This document shows, one piece after another, positions 24,799-39,984 of a stretch of 64,000 bases of DNA (position 1 is the first letter of the stretch; every line of letters begins with the position of its first letter). The DNA is from Sialis fuliginosa (lineage: Eukaryota > Arthropoda > Insecta > Megaloptera > Sialidae). The position numbers were made by a program, and so were the translations under genes. Location: contig OY540818.1 in assembly GCA_961205875.1 (NCBI GenBank), positions 1,968,001 through 2,032,000 on the forward strand. The letters are read 5' to 3'. The notes under the pieces are model-generated. The model did no database searches, was not told where the DNA came from, and saw only the letters and a program-made list of their open reading frames with translations.

Positions 24799-27700
24799 AA
24801 ACATAAATTTAAACATAAATTTAAACAAAAATTTAAACAACAAATTTAAACATAAATTCAAACATAATTTTAAACATAAATTTAAACATAAATTTTAACA
24901 TAAATTTAAACATAAATTAAAACATAAATTTAAACATAAATTTAAACATAAATTTAAACATAAATTTAAACATAAATTTAAATAACAAATTTAAACATAA
25001 ATTCAAACATAATTTTAAACATAAATTTTAACATAAATTTAAACATAAATTTAAACATAAATTTAAACATAAATTTAAACATAAATTTAAACATAAATTT
25101 AAACATAAATTTAAACAACAAATTTAAACATAAATTTAAACATAAATTTAAACATAAATTTAAACATAAATTTAAACATAAATTTAAACATAAATTTAAA
25201 CATAAATTAAAACATAAATTAAAACATAAACTTAAATTTAAACATAAATTTAAACATAAATTTATACATAAATTTAAACATAAACTTAAATTTAAACATA
25301 AATTTAAACAACAAATTTAAACATAAATTCAAACATAATTTTAAACATAAATTTAAACATAAATTTAAACATAAATTTAAACATAAATTTAAACATAAAT
25401 TTAAACATAAATTTACACATAAATTTAAACATAAATTTAAACATAAATTTAAACATAAATTTAAACATAATTTTAAACATAAATTTAAACATAAATTTAA
25501 AAATAAATTTAAACATAAATTAAAACATAAATTTAAACATAAATTTAAACATAAATTTAAACATAAATTTAAACATAAATTTAAACATAAAATAAAATAT
25601 AAACTTAAATTTAAACATAAATTTAAACATAAATTAAATCTTAAACATAAACTTAAACATAAATTTAAACATAAATTTAAACATAAATTAAAACATAAAC
25701 TTAAATTTAAACATAAATTTAAACATAAATTTAAACATAAATTTAAACATAAATTTAAACATAAATTTAAACATAAATTTAAACATAAATTTAAACATAA
25801 ATTTAAACATAAATTTAAACATAAATTTAAACATAAATTTAAACATAAATTTAAACATAAATTTAAAAATAAATTTAAACATAAATTAAAACAAACTTAA
25901 ATTTAAACATAAATTTAAACATAAATTTATGCATAAATTAAAACATAAACTTAAATTTAAACATAAATTTAAACATAAATTTAAACTTAAATTTAAACAT
26001 AAATTTAAACATAAATTTAAACATAAATTTAAACATAAATTTAAACATAAATATAAACATAAATTTAAACATAAATTTAAACATAAATTTAAACATAAAT
26101 TTAAACATAAATTTAAACATAAATTTAAAAATAAATTTAAACATAAATTAAAACAAACTTAAATTTAAACATAAATTTAAATATAAATTAAATCTTAAAC
26201 ATAAACTTAAACATAAATTTAAACATAAATTTAAACATAAACTTAAACATAAACTTAAACATAAAATTAAACATAAATTTAAACATAAATTTAAACAACA
26301 AATTTAAACATAAATTCAAACATAAATTAAAACTTAAATTTAAACATAAATTTAAACTTAAATTTAAACATAAATTTAAACTTAAATTTAAACATAAATT
26401 TAAACTTAAATTTAAACATAAATTAAAACATAAACTTAAACATAAACTTAAACATAAATTTTAACATAAATTAAAATATAAACTTAAATTTAAACATAAA
26501 TTTAAACATAAATTAAATCTTAAACATAAACTTAAACATAAATTTAAACATAAATTTAAACATAAATTAAAACATAAACTTAAAACATAAACTTAAATTT
26601 AAACATAAATTTAAACATAAATTTAAACATAAATTTAAACATAAATTTAAACATAAATTTAAACATAAATTTAAACATAAATTTAAACATAAATTTAAAC
26701 ATAAATTTAAACATAAATTTAAACATAAATTTAAAAATAAATTTAAACATAAATTAAAACAAACTTAAATTTAAACATAAATTTAAACATAAATTTATGC
26801 ATAAATTAAAACATAAACTTAAATTTAAACATAAATTTAAACATAAATTTAAACTTAAATTTAAACATAAATTTAAACATAAATTTAAACATAAATTTAA
26901 ACATAAATTTAAACATAAATATAAACATAAATTTAAACATAAATTTAAACATAAATTTAAACATAAATTTAAACATAAATTTAAAAATAAATTTAAACAT
27001 AAATTAAAACAAACTTTAATTTAAACTTAAATTTAAACATAAATTAAATCTTAAACATAAACTTAAACATAAATTTAAACATAAATTTAAACATAAACTT
27101 AAACATAAACTTAAACATAAAATTGAATATAAATTTAAACATAAATTTAAACAACAAATTTAAACATAAATTCAAACATAAATTTAAACTTAAATTTAAA
27201 CATAAATTTAAACTTAAATTTAAACTTAAATTAAAACATAAATTAAAACAAACTTAAATTTAAACATAAATTTAAACATAAATTTAAACTTAAATTTAAA
27301 CATAAATTTAAACATAAATTTAAACATAAATTTAAAAATAAATTTAAACATAAATTAAAACATAAATTAAAACAAACTTAAATTTAAACATAAATTAAAA
27401 CATAAACTTAAATTTAAACATAAATTTAAACATAAATTTAAACATAAATTTAAACATAAATTTAAACATAAATTTAAACATAAATTTAAACATAAATTTA
27501 AACATAAATTTAAACATAAATTTAAACATAAATTTAAACAAAAATTTAAACATAAATTTAAACAACAAATTTAAACATAAATTTAAACATAAATTTAAAC
27601 ATAAAATTAAACATAAATTTAAACATAAATTTAAACATAAATTTAAACATAAATTTAAACATAAATTAAAACATAAATTTAAACATAAATTTAAACATAA

Positions 27701-28436
27701 ATTTAAACATAAATTAAAACAAACTTAAATTTAAACATAAATTTAAACATAAATTAAAACATAAATTAAAACATAAATTTAAACATAAATTTAAACATAA
27801 ATTTAAACATAAATTTAAACATAAATTTAAACATAAATTTAAACATAAATTTAAACATAAATTTAAACATAAATTTAAACATAAATTTAAACATAAATTT
27901 AAACATAAATTAAAATATAAACATAAATTTAAACATAAATTTAAACATAAATTTAATCATAAATTTAAGCATAAATTTAAACATAAATTTAAACATAAAA
28001 TTAAACATAAATTTAAACATAAATTTAAACATAAATTTAAACATAAATTTAAACATAAATTAAAACATAAATTTAAACATAAATTTAAACATAAATTTAA
28101 ACATAAATTAAAACAAACTTAAATTTAAACATAAATTTAAACATAAATTAAAACATAAATTAAAACATAAATTTAAACATAAATTTAAACATAAATTTAA
28201 ACATAAATTTAAACATAAATTTAAACATAAATTTAAACATAAATTTAAACATAAATTTAAACATAAATTTAAACATAAATTTAAACATAAATTAAAATAT
28301 AAACATAAATTTAAACATAAATTTAAACATAAATTTAAGCATAAACATAAACAAATTTAAACATAAATTAAAACATAAACTTAAATTTAAACATAAATTT
28401 AAACTTAAATTAAAACATAAATTAAAACATAAACTT
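24799..28436 (+). repeat. 12-mer satellite field with ~0.87-kb higher-order repeat
   Basis: Contains two ATTTATGCATAAATT landmarks (near 25926 and 26794) that define an ~868-bp higher-order repeat. 24-bp AAACTTAAATTT subarrays occur near 26336-26412. The block 25.3-27.2 kb is repeated at 32.2-34.1 kb and 41.4-43.3 kb. 27.4-28.3 kb is a local pair of ~365-bp units. No gene. Confidence 0.92.
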
Positions 28437-28772
28437 AAACATAAACATAAACATAAACATAAACATAAACATAAACATAAACATAAACATAAACATAAAC
28501 ATAAACATAAACATAAACATAAACATAAACATAAACATAAACATAAACATAAACATAAACATAAACATAAACATAAACATAAACATAAACATAAACATAA
28601 ACATAAACATAAACATAAACATAAACATAAACATAAACATAAACATAAACATAAACATAAACATAAACATAAACATAAACATAAACATAAACATAAACAT
28701 AAACATAAACATAAACATAAACATAAACATAAACATAAACATAAAACATAAACATAAACATAAACATAAGCA
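28437..28772 (+). repeat. (AAACAT)n left arm, module 8
   Basis: Uniform hexamers with the AAAACAT phase slip at about 28744 and the terminal AAGCAT. No internal variants. Confidence 0.96.
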
Positions 28773-29031
28773 TTTAACATAAACTAAATCATACACCTAA
28801 ATAAACAAATAACAACTGCAAATCGACTCGATTTGTATTAAATCGGTCTATTTTGATAATAAACGCCTCGATTCGTACCAATAACAATCGGATCAAATTA
28901 TTTTCATTCAATTCCATCAGTTTGGATACTTATCGGAAATTTAGAGTTTAAATGACTAGATTTGACATTATTTGATGTAATTTGAGTCAAATGATGATTT
29001 TCGACTCAATTATTTTTTACAATTAAAAATA
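28773..29031 (+). other. Conserved core, copy 8 (subfamily C)
   Basis: 259 bp. A 3-bp deletion (AAATAACAACTGC) is shared only with copy 10. Group C marks are TAGAGTTT and ATTATTTTTTAC. Palindrome and TGAGTCA (28983) are intact. Confidence 0.93.
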
Positions 29032-29468
29032 ATGTTTTTGTTTATGTTGTTGTTTATGTTTAAGTTTATGTTTATGTTTATGTTGAAGTTTATGTTTATG
29101 TTTATGTTTATGTTTATGTTTATGTTTATTTTATGTTTATGTTTATGTTTATGTTTATGTTTATGTTTATGTTTATGTTTATGTTTATGTTTATGTTTAT
29201 GTTTATGTTTATGTTTATGTTTATGTTTATGTTTATGTTTATGTTTATGTTTATGTTTATGTTTATGTTTATGTTTATGTTTATGTTTATGTTTTTGTTT
29301 ATGTTTATGTTTAAAATGTATGTTTAAATTTATGTTTAAGTTTATGTTTAAGTTTATGTTTTAATTTATGTTTAAATTTATGTTTAAAATGTATGTTTAA
29401 ATTTATGTTTAAGTTTATGTTTAAAGTTATGTTTTAATTCATGTTTCAATTTATGTTTAAATTTATGT
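29032..29468 (-). repeat. Inverted (ATGTTT)n right arm and tail, module 8
   Basis: Group C lead (TTTTTG, GTTGTTG, TTTAAG, GTTGAAG), a 2-bp phase break TTTATTTTATG near 29127, then uniform hexamers to about 29313. The tail holds two AAAATGTATG units and exits at the GTAC palindrome 29456-29481. Confidence 0.95.
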
Positions 29469-32400
29469 ACATAAATTTAAATATAAATTTAAACATAAAT
29501 TTAAACATAAATTTAAACATAAATTTAAACATAAATTTAAACATAAATTTAAACATAAACTTAAACATAAATTTAAACAACAAATTTAAACATAAATTCA
29601 AACATAATTTTAAACATAAATTTAAACATAAATTTAAACATAAATTTAAACATAAATTTAAACATAAATTTAAACATAAATTTAAACATAAATTTAAACA
29701 TAAATTTAAACATAAATTTAAACATAAATTTAAACATAAATTTAAACATAAATTTAAACATAAATTTAAAAATAAATTTAAACATAAATTAAAACATAAA
29801 TTTAAACATAAATTTAAACATAAATTTAAACATAAATTAAAATATAAACTTAAATTTAAACATAAATTTAAACATAAATTAAATCTTAAACATAAACTTA
29901 AACATAAATTTAAACATAAATTTAAACATAAATTAAAACATAAACTTAAATTTAAACATAAATTTAAACATAAATTTAAACATAAATTTAAACATAAATT
30001 TAAACATAAATTTAAACATAAATTTAAACATAAATTTAAACATAAATTTAAACATAAATTTAAACATAAATTTAAACATAAATTTAAACATAAATTTAAA
30101 AATAAATTTAAACATAAATTAAAACATAAATTAAAACATAAACTTAAACTTAAACATAAATTTAAACATAAATTTAAACATAAATTTAAACATAAATTTA
30201 AACATAAATTTAAACATAAATTAAAATATAAACATAAATTTAAACATAAATTTAAACATAAATTTAAACATAAATTAAAATATAAACATAAATTTAAACA
30301 TAAATTTAAACATAAATTAAAATATAAACATAAATTTAGACATAAATTTAAATTTAAACATAAATTTAAACATAAATTTAAACATAAATTTAAACATAAA
30401 TTTAAACATAAATTTAAACATAAATTAAAACATAAATTAAAACATAAACTTAAACATAAACTTAAACATAAACTTAAACATAAATTTAAACATAAATTTA
30501 AACATAAATTTAAACATAAATTTAAACATAAATTTAAACATAAATTTAAACAACAAATTTAAACATAAATTCAAACATAATTTTAAACATAAATTTAAAC
30601 ATAAATTTTAACATAAATTTAAACATAAATTAGAACATAAATTTAAACATAAATTTAAACATAAATTTAAACATAAATTTAAACATAAATTTAAACATAA
30701 ATTAAAACATAAATTAAAACATAAACTTAAATTTAAACATAAATTTAAACTTAAATTTAAACATAAATTTAAACATAAATTTATACATAAATTTAAACAT
30801 AAACTTAAATTTAAACATAAATTTAAACAACAAATTTAAACATAAATTCAAACATAATTTTAAACATAAATTTAAACATAAATTTAAACATAAATTTAAA
30901 CATAAATTTAAACATAAATTTAAACATAAACTTAAACATAAATTTAAACAACAAATTTAAACATAAATTCAAACATAATTTTAAACATAAATTTAAACAT
31001 AAATTTAAACATAAATTTAAACATAAATTTAAACATAAATTTAAACATAAATTTAAACATAAATTTAAACATAAATTTAAACATAAATTTAAACATAAAT
31101 TTAAACATAAATTTAAACATAAATTTAAACATAAATTTAAAAATAAATTTAAACATAAATTAAAACATAAATTTAAACATAAATTTAAACATAAATTTAA
31201 ACATAAATTAAAATATAAACTTAAATTTAAACATAAATTTAAACATAAATTAAATCTTAAACATAAACTTAAACATAAATTTAAACATAAATTTAAACAT
31301 AAATTAAAACATAAACTTAAATTTAAACATAAATTTAAACATAAATTTAAACATAAATTTAAACATAAATTTAAACATAAATTTAAACATAAATTTAAAC
31401 ATAAATTTAAACATAAATTTAAACATAAATTTAAACATAAATTTAAACATAAATTTAAACATAAATTTAAAAATAAATTTAAACATAAATTAAAACATAA
31501 ATTAAAACATAAACTTAAACTTAAACATAAATTTAAACATAAATTTAAACATAAATTTAAACATAAATTTAAACATAAATTTAAACATAAATTAAAATAT
31601 AAACATAAATTTAAACATAAATTTAAACATAAATTTAAACATAAATTAAAATATAAACATAAATTTAAACATAAATTTAAACATAAATTAAAATATAAAC
31701 ATAAATTTAGACATAAATTTAAACATAAATTTAAACATAAATTTAAACATAAATTTAAACATAAATTTAAACATAAATTTAAACATAAATTAAAACATAA
31801 ATTAAAACATAAACTTAAACATAAACTTAAACATAAACTTAAACATAAATTTAAACATAAATTTAAACATAAATTTAAACATAAATTTAAACATAAATTT
31901 AAACATAAATTTAAACAACAAATTTAAACATAAATTCAAACATAATTTTAAACATAAATTTAAACATAAATTTTAACATAAATTTAAACATAAATTAGAA
32001 CATAAATTTAAACATAAATTTAAACATAAATTTAAACATAAATTTAAACATAAATTTAAACATAAATTAAAACATAAATTAAAACATAAACTTAAATTTA
32101 AACATAAATTTAAACTTAAATTTAAACATAAATTTAAACATAAATTTATACATAAATTTAAACATAAACTTAAATTTAAACATAAATTTAAACAACAAAT
32201 TTAAACATAAATTCAAACATAATTTTAAACATAAATTTAAACATAAATTTAAACATAAATTTAAACATAAATTTAAACATAAATTTAAACATAAATTTAA
32301 ACATAAATTTAAACATAAATTTAAACATAAATTTAAACATAAATTTAAACATAATTTTAAACATAAATTTAAACATAAATTTAAAAATAAATTTAAACAT

Positions 32401-35400
32401 AAATTAAAACATAAATTTAAACATAAATTTAAACATAAATTTAAACATAAAATAAAATATAAACTTAAATTTAAACATAAATTTAAACATAAATTAAATC
32501 TTAAACATAAACTTAAACATAAATTTAAACATAAATTAAAACATAAACTTAAATTTAAACATAAATTTAAACATAAATTTAAACATAAATTTAAACATAA
32601 ATTTAAACATAAATTTAAACATAAATTTAAACATAAATTTAAACATAAATTTAAACATAAATTTAAACATAAATTTAAACATAAATTTAAACATAAATTT
32701 AAACATAAATTTAAAAATAAATTTAAACATAAATTAAAACAAACTTAAATTTAAACATAAATTTAAACATAAATTTATGCATAAATTAAAACATAAACTT
32801 AAATTTAAACATAAATTTAAACATAAATTTAAACTTAAATTTAAACATAAATTTAAACATAAATTTAAACATAAATTTAAACATAAATTTAAACATAAAT
32901 ATAAACATAAATTTAAACATAAATTTAAACATAAATTTAAACATAAATTTAAACATAAATTTAAACATAAATTTAAAAATAAATTTAAACATAAATTAAA
33001 ACAAACTTAAATTTAAACATAAATTTAAACATAAATTAAATCTTAAACATAAACTTAAACATAAATTTAAACATAAATTTAAACATAAACTTAAACATAA
33101 ACTTAAACATAAAATTAAACATAAATTTAAACATAAATTTAAACAACAAATTTAAACATAAATTCAAACATAAAATAAAACTTAAATTTAAACATAAATT
33201 TAAACTTAAATTTAAACATAAATTTAAACTTAAATTTAAACATAAATTTAAACTTAAATTTAAACATAAATTAAAACATAAACTTAAACATAAACTTAAA
33301 CATAAATTTTAACATAAATTAAAATATAAACTTAAATTTAAACATAAATTTAAACATAAATTAAATCTTAAACATAAACTTAAACATAAATTTAAACATA
33401 AATTTAAACATAAATTAAAACATAAACTTAAAACATAAACTTAAATTTAAACATAAATTTAAACATAAATTTAAACATAAATTTAAACATAAATTTAAAC
33501 ATAAATTTAAACATAAATTTAAACATAAATTTAAACATAAATTTAAACATAAATTTAAACATAAATTTAAACATAAATTTAAACATAAATTTAAACATAA
33601 ATTTAAACATAAATTTAAACATAAATTTAAACATAAATTTAAAAATAAATTTAAACATAAATTAAAACAAACTTAAATTTAAACATAAATTTAAACATAA
33701 ATTTATGCATAAATTAAAACATAAACTTAAATTTAAACATAAATTTAAACATAAATTTAAACTTAAATTTAAACATAAATTTAAACATAAATTTAAACAT
33801 AAATTTAAACATAAATTTAAACATAAATATAAACATAAATTTAAACATAAATTTAAACATAAATTTAAACATAAATTTAAACATAAATTTAAAAATAAAT
33901 TTAAACATAAATTAAAACAAACTTTAATTTAAACTTAAATTTAAACATAAATTAAATCTTAAACATAAACTTAAACATAAATTTAAACATAAATTTAAAC
34001 ATAAACTTAAACATAAACTTAAACATAAAATTGAATATAAATTTAAACATAAATTTAAACAACAAATTTAAACATAAATTCAAACATAAATTTAAACTTA
34101 AATTTAAACATAAATTTAAACTTAAATTTAAACATAAATTTAAACTTAAATTTAAACATAAATTAAAACATAAACTTAAACATAAACTTAAACATAAATT
34201 TAAACATAAATTTAAACATAAATTTAAACATAAACTTAAACATAAATTTAAACATAAATTTAAACATAAATTTAAACTTAAATTTAAACATAAATTAAAA
34301 CATAAACTTAAACATAAACTTAAACATAAATTTAAACATAAATTTAAACATAAATTTAAACTTAAATTTAAACATAAATTTAAACATAAATTAAATCTTA
34401 AACATAAACTTAAACATAAATTTAAACATAAATTTAAACTTAAATTTAAACATAAATTAAAACATAAATTTAAACATAAACTTAAACATAAATTTAAACA
34501 TAAATTTAAACATAAATTTAAACATAAATTTAAACATAAATTAAAACATAAATTAAAACATAAACTTAAACATAAATTTAAACATAAATTTAAACATAAA
34601 TTTAAACATAAATTTAAACATAAATTTAAACATAAATTTAAACAACAAATTTAAACATAAATTCAAACATAATTTTAAACATAAATTTAAACATAAATTT
34701 TAACATAAATTTAAACATAAATTAGAACATAAATTTAAACATAAATTTAAACATAAATTTAAACATAAATTAAAACATAAATTAAAACATAAACTTAAAT
34801 TTAAACATAAATTTAAACATAAATTTAAACATAAAATTAAACATAAATTTAAACATAAATTTAAACATAAATTAAAACATTTATTAAAACATAAATTAAA
34901 ACATAAACTTAAACATAAACTTAAAGATAAACTTAAACATAAATTAAAACATAATTTTAAACATAAATTTAAACATAAATTTAAACATAAATTAAACATA
35001 AATTAAAACATAAATTAAAACATAAACTTAAACTTAAACATAAATTTAAACATAAATTTAAACATAAATTTAAACATAAATTTAAACATAAATTAAAATA
35101 TAAACATAAATTTAAACATAAATTTAAACATAAATTAAAATATAAACATAAATTTAAACATAAATTTAAACATAAATTAAAATATAAACATAAATTTAAA
35201 CATAAATTTAAACATAAATTTAAGCATAAATATAAACATAAATTTAAACTTAAATTAAAACATAAACTTAAATTTAAACATAAATTTAAACATAAACTTA
35301 AACATAAACATAAACATAAACATAAACATAAACATAAACATAAATTTAAACATAAATTTAAACATAAATTAAAACATAAATTTAAACATAAATTTAAACA

Positions 35401-38400
35401 TAAATTTAAACATAATTTTAAACATAAATTTAAACATAAATTTAAACATAAATTTAAACATAAATTTAAACATAAATTTAAACATAAATTTAAACATAAA
35501 TTTAAACATAAATTAAAACAAAAAATTAAACATAAATTAAAATATAAACTTAAATTTAAACATAAATTTAAACATAAATTAAATCTTAAACATAAACTTA
35601 AACATAAATTTAAACATAAATTTAAACATAAATTAAAACATAAACTTAAATTTAAACATAAATTTAAACATAAATTTAAACATAAATTTAAACATAAATT
35701 TAAACATAAATTTAAACATAAATTTAAACATAAATTTAAACATAAATTTAAACATAAATTTAAACATAAATTTAAACATAAATTTAAACATAAATTTAAA
35801 CAACAAATTTAAACATAAATTCAAACATAATTTTAAACATAAATTTAAACATAAATTTAAACATAAATTTAAACATAAATTAAAACATAAATTTAAACAT
35901 AAATTTAAACATAAATTTAAACATAAATTTAAACATAAATTTAAACATAAATTTAAACATAAATTTAAACATAAATTTAAACATAAATTTAAACATAAAT
36001 TTAAACATAAATTTAAACATAAATTTAAACATAAATTAAAACATAAATTAAAACATAAATTTAAACATAAATTTAAACATAAATTTAAACTTAAACTTAA
36101 ATTTAAACATAAATTTAAACATAAATTTTAACATAAATTTAAATATAAATTTAAACTTAAATATAAATTTAAACATAAATTTAAACATAAATTTAAAAAT
36201 AAATTTAAACATAAATTAAAACAAACTTAAATTTAAATTTAAATTTCAACATAAATTTAAACTTATATTTAAACATAAATTTAAACATAAATTTAAACAT
36301 AAATTTAAATATAAATTTAAACTTAAATATAAATTTAAACATAAATTTAAACATAAATTTAAAAATAAATTTAAACATAAATTAAAACAAACTTAAATTT
36401 AAACATAAATTTAAACATAAATTTAAACATAAATTAAAACATAAACTTAAATTTAAACAAAAATTAAAACATAAACTTAAACATAAATTCAAACATAATT
36501 TTAAACATAAATTTAAACATAAATTTTAACATAAATTTAAACATAAATTAAAACATAAACTTAAATTTAAACATAAATTTAAACATAAATTTAAACATAA
36601 AATTAAACATAAATTTAAACATAAATTTAAACATAAATTAAAACATATATTAAAACATAAATTAAAACATAAACTTAAACATAAACTTAAAGATAAACTT
36701 AAACATAAATTAAAACATAATTTTAAACATAAATTTAAACATAAATTTAAACATAAATTAAACATAAATTAAAACATAAATTAAAACATAAACTTAAACG
36801 TAAACATAAATTTAAACATAAATTTAAACATAAATTTAAACATAAATTTAAACATAAATTAAAATATAAACATAAATTTAAACATAAATTTAAACATAAA
36901 TTAAAATATAAACATAAATTTAAACATAAATTTAAACATAAATTTAAACATAAATTTAAGCATAAATATAAACATAAATTTAAACATAAATTAAAACATA
37001 AACTTAAATTTAAACATAAATTTAAACATAAACTTAAACATAAACATAAACATAAACATAAACATAAACATAAACATAAACATAAATTTAAACATAACTT
37101 TAAACATAAATTAAAACATAAATTTAAACATAAATTTAAACATAAATTTAAACATAATTTTAAACATAAATTTAAACATAAATTTAAACATAAATTTAAA
37201 CATAAATTTAAACATAAATTTAAACATAAATTTAAACATAAATTTAAACATAAATTTAAACATAAATTTAAACATAAATTAAAATATAAACTTAAATTTA
37301 AACATAAATTTAAACATAAATTAAATCTTAAACATAAACTTAAACATAAATTTAAACATAAATTTAAACATAAATTAAAACATAAACTTAAATTTAAACA
37401 TAAATTTAAACATAAATTTAAACATAAATTTAAACATAAATTTAAACATAAATTTAAACATAAATTTTAACATAAATTTAAACATAGATTAAAACATAAA
37501 TTTAAACATAAATTTAAACATAAATTTAAACATAAATTAAAACATAAATTAAAACATAAACATAAATTTAAACATAAATTCAAACATAATTTTAAACATA
37601 AATTTAAACATAAATTTAAACATAAATTTAAACATAAATTTAAACATAAATTTAAACATAAATTTAAACATAAATTTAAACATAAATTTAAACATAAATT
37701 TAAACATAAATTTAAACATAAATTTAAACATAAATTAAAACATAAATTAAAACATAAACTTAAACATAAACTTATACATAAATTTAAACATAAACTTAAA
37801 CATAAACCTAAACATAAATTTAAACATAAATTTAAACATAAATTTAAACATAAATTTAAACATAAATTTAAACATAAATTAAAATATAAACTTAAATTTA
37901 AACATAAATTTAAACATAAATTTAAACATAAATTAAAACATAAATTTAAACATAAATTTAAACATAAATTTAAACATAAATTAAAACATAAATTTAAACA
38001 TAAATTTAAACATAAATTAAAACATAAATTTAAACATAAATTTAAACATAAATTTAAACATAAATTTAAACATAAATTAAAACATTAATTAAAACATAAA
38101 CTTAAACATAAACTTATACATAAATTTAAACATAAACTTAAACATAAACCTAAACATAAATTTAAACATAAATTTAAACATAAATTTAAACATAAATTAA
38201 AACATAAATTAAAACATAAACTTAAACATAAATTTAAACATAAATTTAAACATAAATTTAAACATAAATTTAAACATAAATTAAAACATAAATTAAAACA
38301 TAAACTTAAACATAAACTTATACATAAATTTAAACATAAACTTAAACATAAACTTAAACATAAATTTAAACATAAATTTAAACATAAATTTAAACATAAA

Positions 38401-38602
38401 TTAAAACTCAAATTAAAATATAAACTTAAATTTAAACATAAATTTAAACATAAATTAAAATATAAACTTAAATTTAAACATAAATTTAAACATAAATTTA
38501 AACATAAATTTAAGCATAAATATAAACATAAATTTAAACATAAATTAAAACATAAACTTAAATTTAAACATAAATTTAAACATAAATTTAAACATACATT
38601 TA
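29469..38602 (+). repeat. 12-mer satellite field, macro-repeat unit 1
   Basis: Internal higher-order repeats: CAACAAATTT-led blocks starting near 29577, 30948 and 32192 (spacings 1,371 and 1,244), an ATTTATGCATAAATT pair near 32774 and 33702 (928 bp), and ~1.8-kb blocks at 34700 and 36526. Short hexamer runs sit at 35299 and 37036. AAACCT and TTATACAT variants cluster at 37.7-38.3 kb. No gene. Confidence 0.92.
35299..35343 (+). repeat. Short AAACAT run without core
   Basis: Seven to eight uniform hexamers after AAACTTAAAC, returning to 12-mers. Equivalent runs lie at 37036-37084, 44656-44700 and 46343-46387 in the same position of each ~1.8-kb block. Confidence 0.86.
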
Positions 38603-38913
38603 AGCATAAACATAAACATAAACATAAACATAAACATAAACATAAACATAAACATAAACATAAACATAAACATAAACATAAACATAAACATAAACATAAA
38701 CATAAACATAAACATAAACATAAACATAAACATAAACATAAACATAAACATAAACATAAACATAAACATAAACATAAACATAATTATAAACATAAACATA
38801 AACATAAACATAAACATAAACATAAACATAAACATAAACATAAACATAAACATAAACATAAACATAAACATAAACATAAACATAAAACATAAACATAAAC
38901 ATAAACATAAGCA
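38603..38913 (+). repeat. (AAACAT)n left arm, module 9
   Basis: About 310 bp with one AATTAT unit near 38782 and the AAAACAT slip near 38884. The entry differs from other modules: it starts at ACATTTAAGCAT, not AAACTTAAAC. Confidence 0.96.
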
Positions 38914-39175
38914 TTTAACATAAACTTAATCATACACCTAAATAAACCTATAACAACAACTGCAAATCGACTCGATTTGTATTAAATCGGTCTATTTTGA
39001 TAATAAACGCCTCGATTCGTACCAATAACAATCGGACCAAATTATTTTCATTCAATTCCATCAGTTTGGATACTTATCGGAAATTTAGAGTTTAAATGAC
39101 TAGATTTGACATTATTTGATGTAATTTGAGTCAAATGATGATTTTCGACTCAAATATTTTTTACAATTAAAAATA
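38914..39175 (+). other. Conserved core, copy 9 (subfamily C)
   Basis: 262 bp. Group C with private changes AAACTTAATC, AAACCTATAAC, CGGACCAAA and CAAATATTTTTT. Palindrome (38963-38979) and TGAGTCA (39127) are intact. Confidence 0.93.
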
Positions 39176-39984
39176 ATGTTTTTGTTTATGTTGTTGTTTA
39201 TGTTTAAGTTTATGTTTATGTTTATGTTGAAGTTTATGTTTATGTTTATGTTTATGTTTATGTTTATGTTTATGTTTATGTTTATGTTTATGTTTATGTT
39301 TATGTTTATGTTTATGTTTATGTTTATGTTTATGTATATGTTTATGTTTATGTTTATGTTTATGTTTATGTTTATGTTTATGTTTATGTTTATGTTTATG
39401 TTTATGTTTATGTTTATGTTTATGTTTATGTTTATGTTTATGTTTATGTTTATGTTTATGTTTATGTTTATGTTTATGTTTATGTTTATGTTTATGTTTA
39501 TGTTTATGTTTATGTTTATGTTTATGTTTATGTTTATGTTTATGTTTATGTTTATGTTTATGTTTATGTTTATGTATATGTTTATGTTTATGTTTATGTT
39601 TATGTTTATGTTTATGTTTATGTTTATGTTTATGTTTATGTTTATTTTATGTTTATGTTTATGTTTATGTTTATGTTTATGTTTATGTTTATGTTTATGT
39701 TTATGTTTATGTTTATGTTTATGTTTATGTTTATGTTTATGTTTATGTTTATGTTTATGTTTATGTTTATGTTTATGTTTATGTTTATGTTTATGTTTAT
39801 GTTTATGTTTTTGTTTATGTTTATGTTTAAAATGTATGTTTAAATTTATGTTTAAGTTTATGTTTAAGTTTATGTTTTAATTTATGTTTAAATTTATGTT
39901 TAAAATGTATGTTTAAATTTATGTTTAAGTTTATGTTTAAAGTTATGTTTTAATTCATGTTTCAATTTATGTTTAAATTTATGT
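39176..39984 (-). repeat. Inverted (ATGTTT)n right arm and tail, module 9
   Basis: Group C lead. TATATG variants near 39333 and 39573 suggest a ~240-bp internal duplication of the array. Phase break TTTATTTTATG near 39641. The tail with two AAAATGTATG units exits at the GTAC palindrome 39972-39997. Confidence 0.95.

Noticed and set aside
20906..24806. Inverted arms as foldback sequencing artefacts
   Set aside because: A foldback read would produce a palindrome with the same sequence on both sides. Here the unique core is not palindromic overall and the arms differ in length and interruptions. Array lengths may still be inexact.
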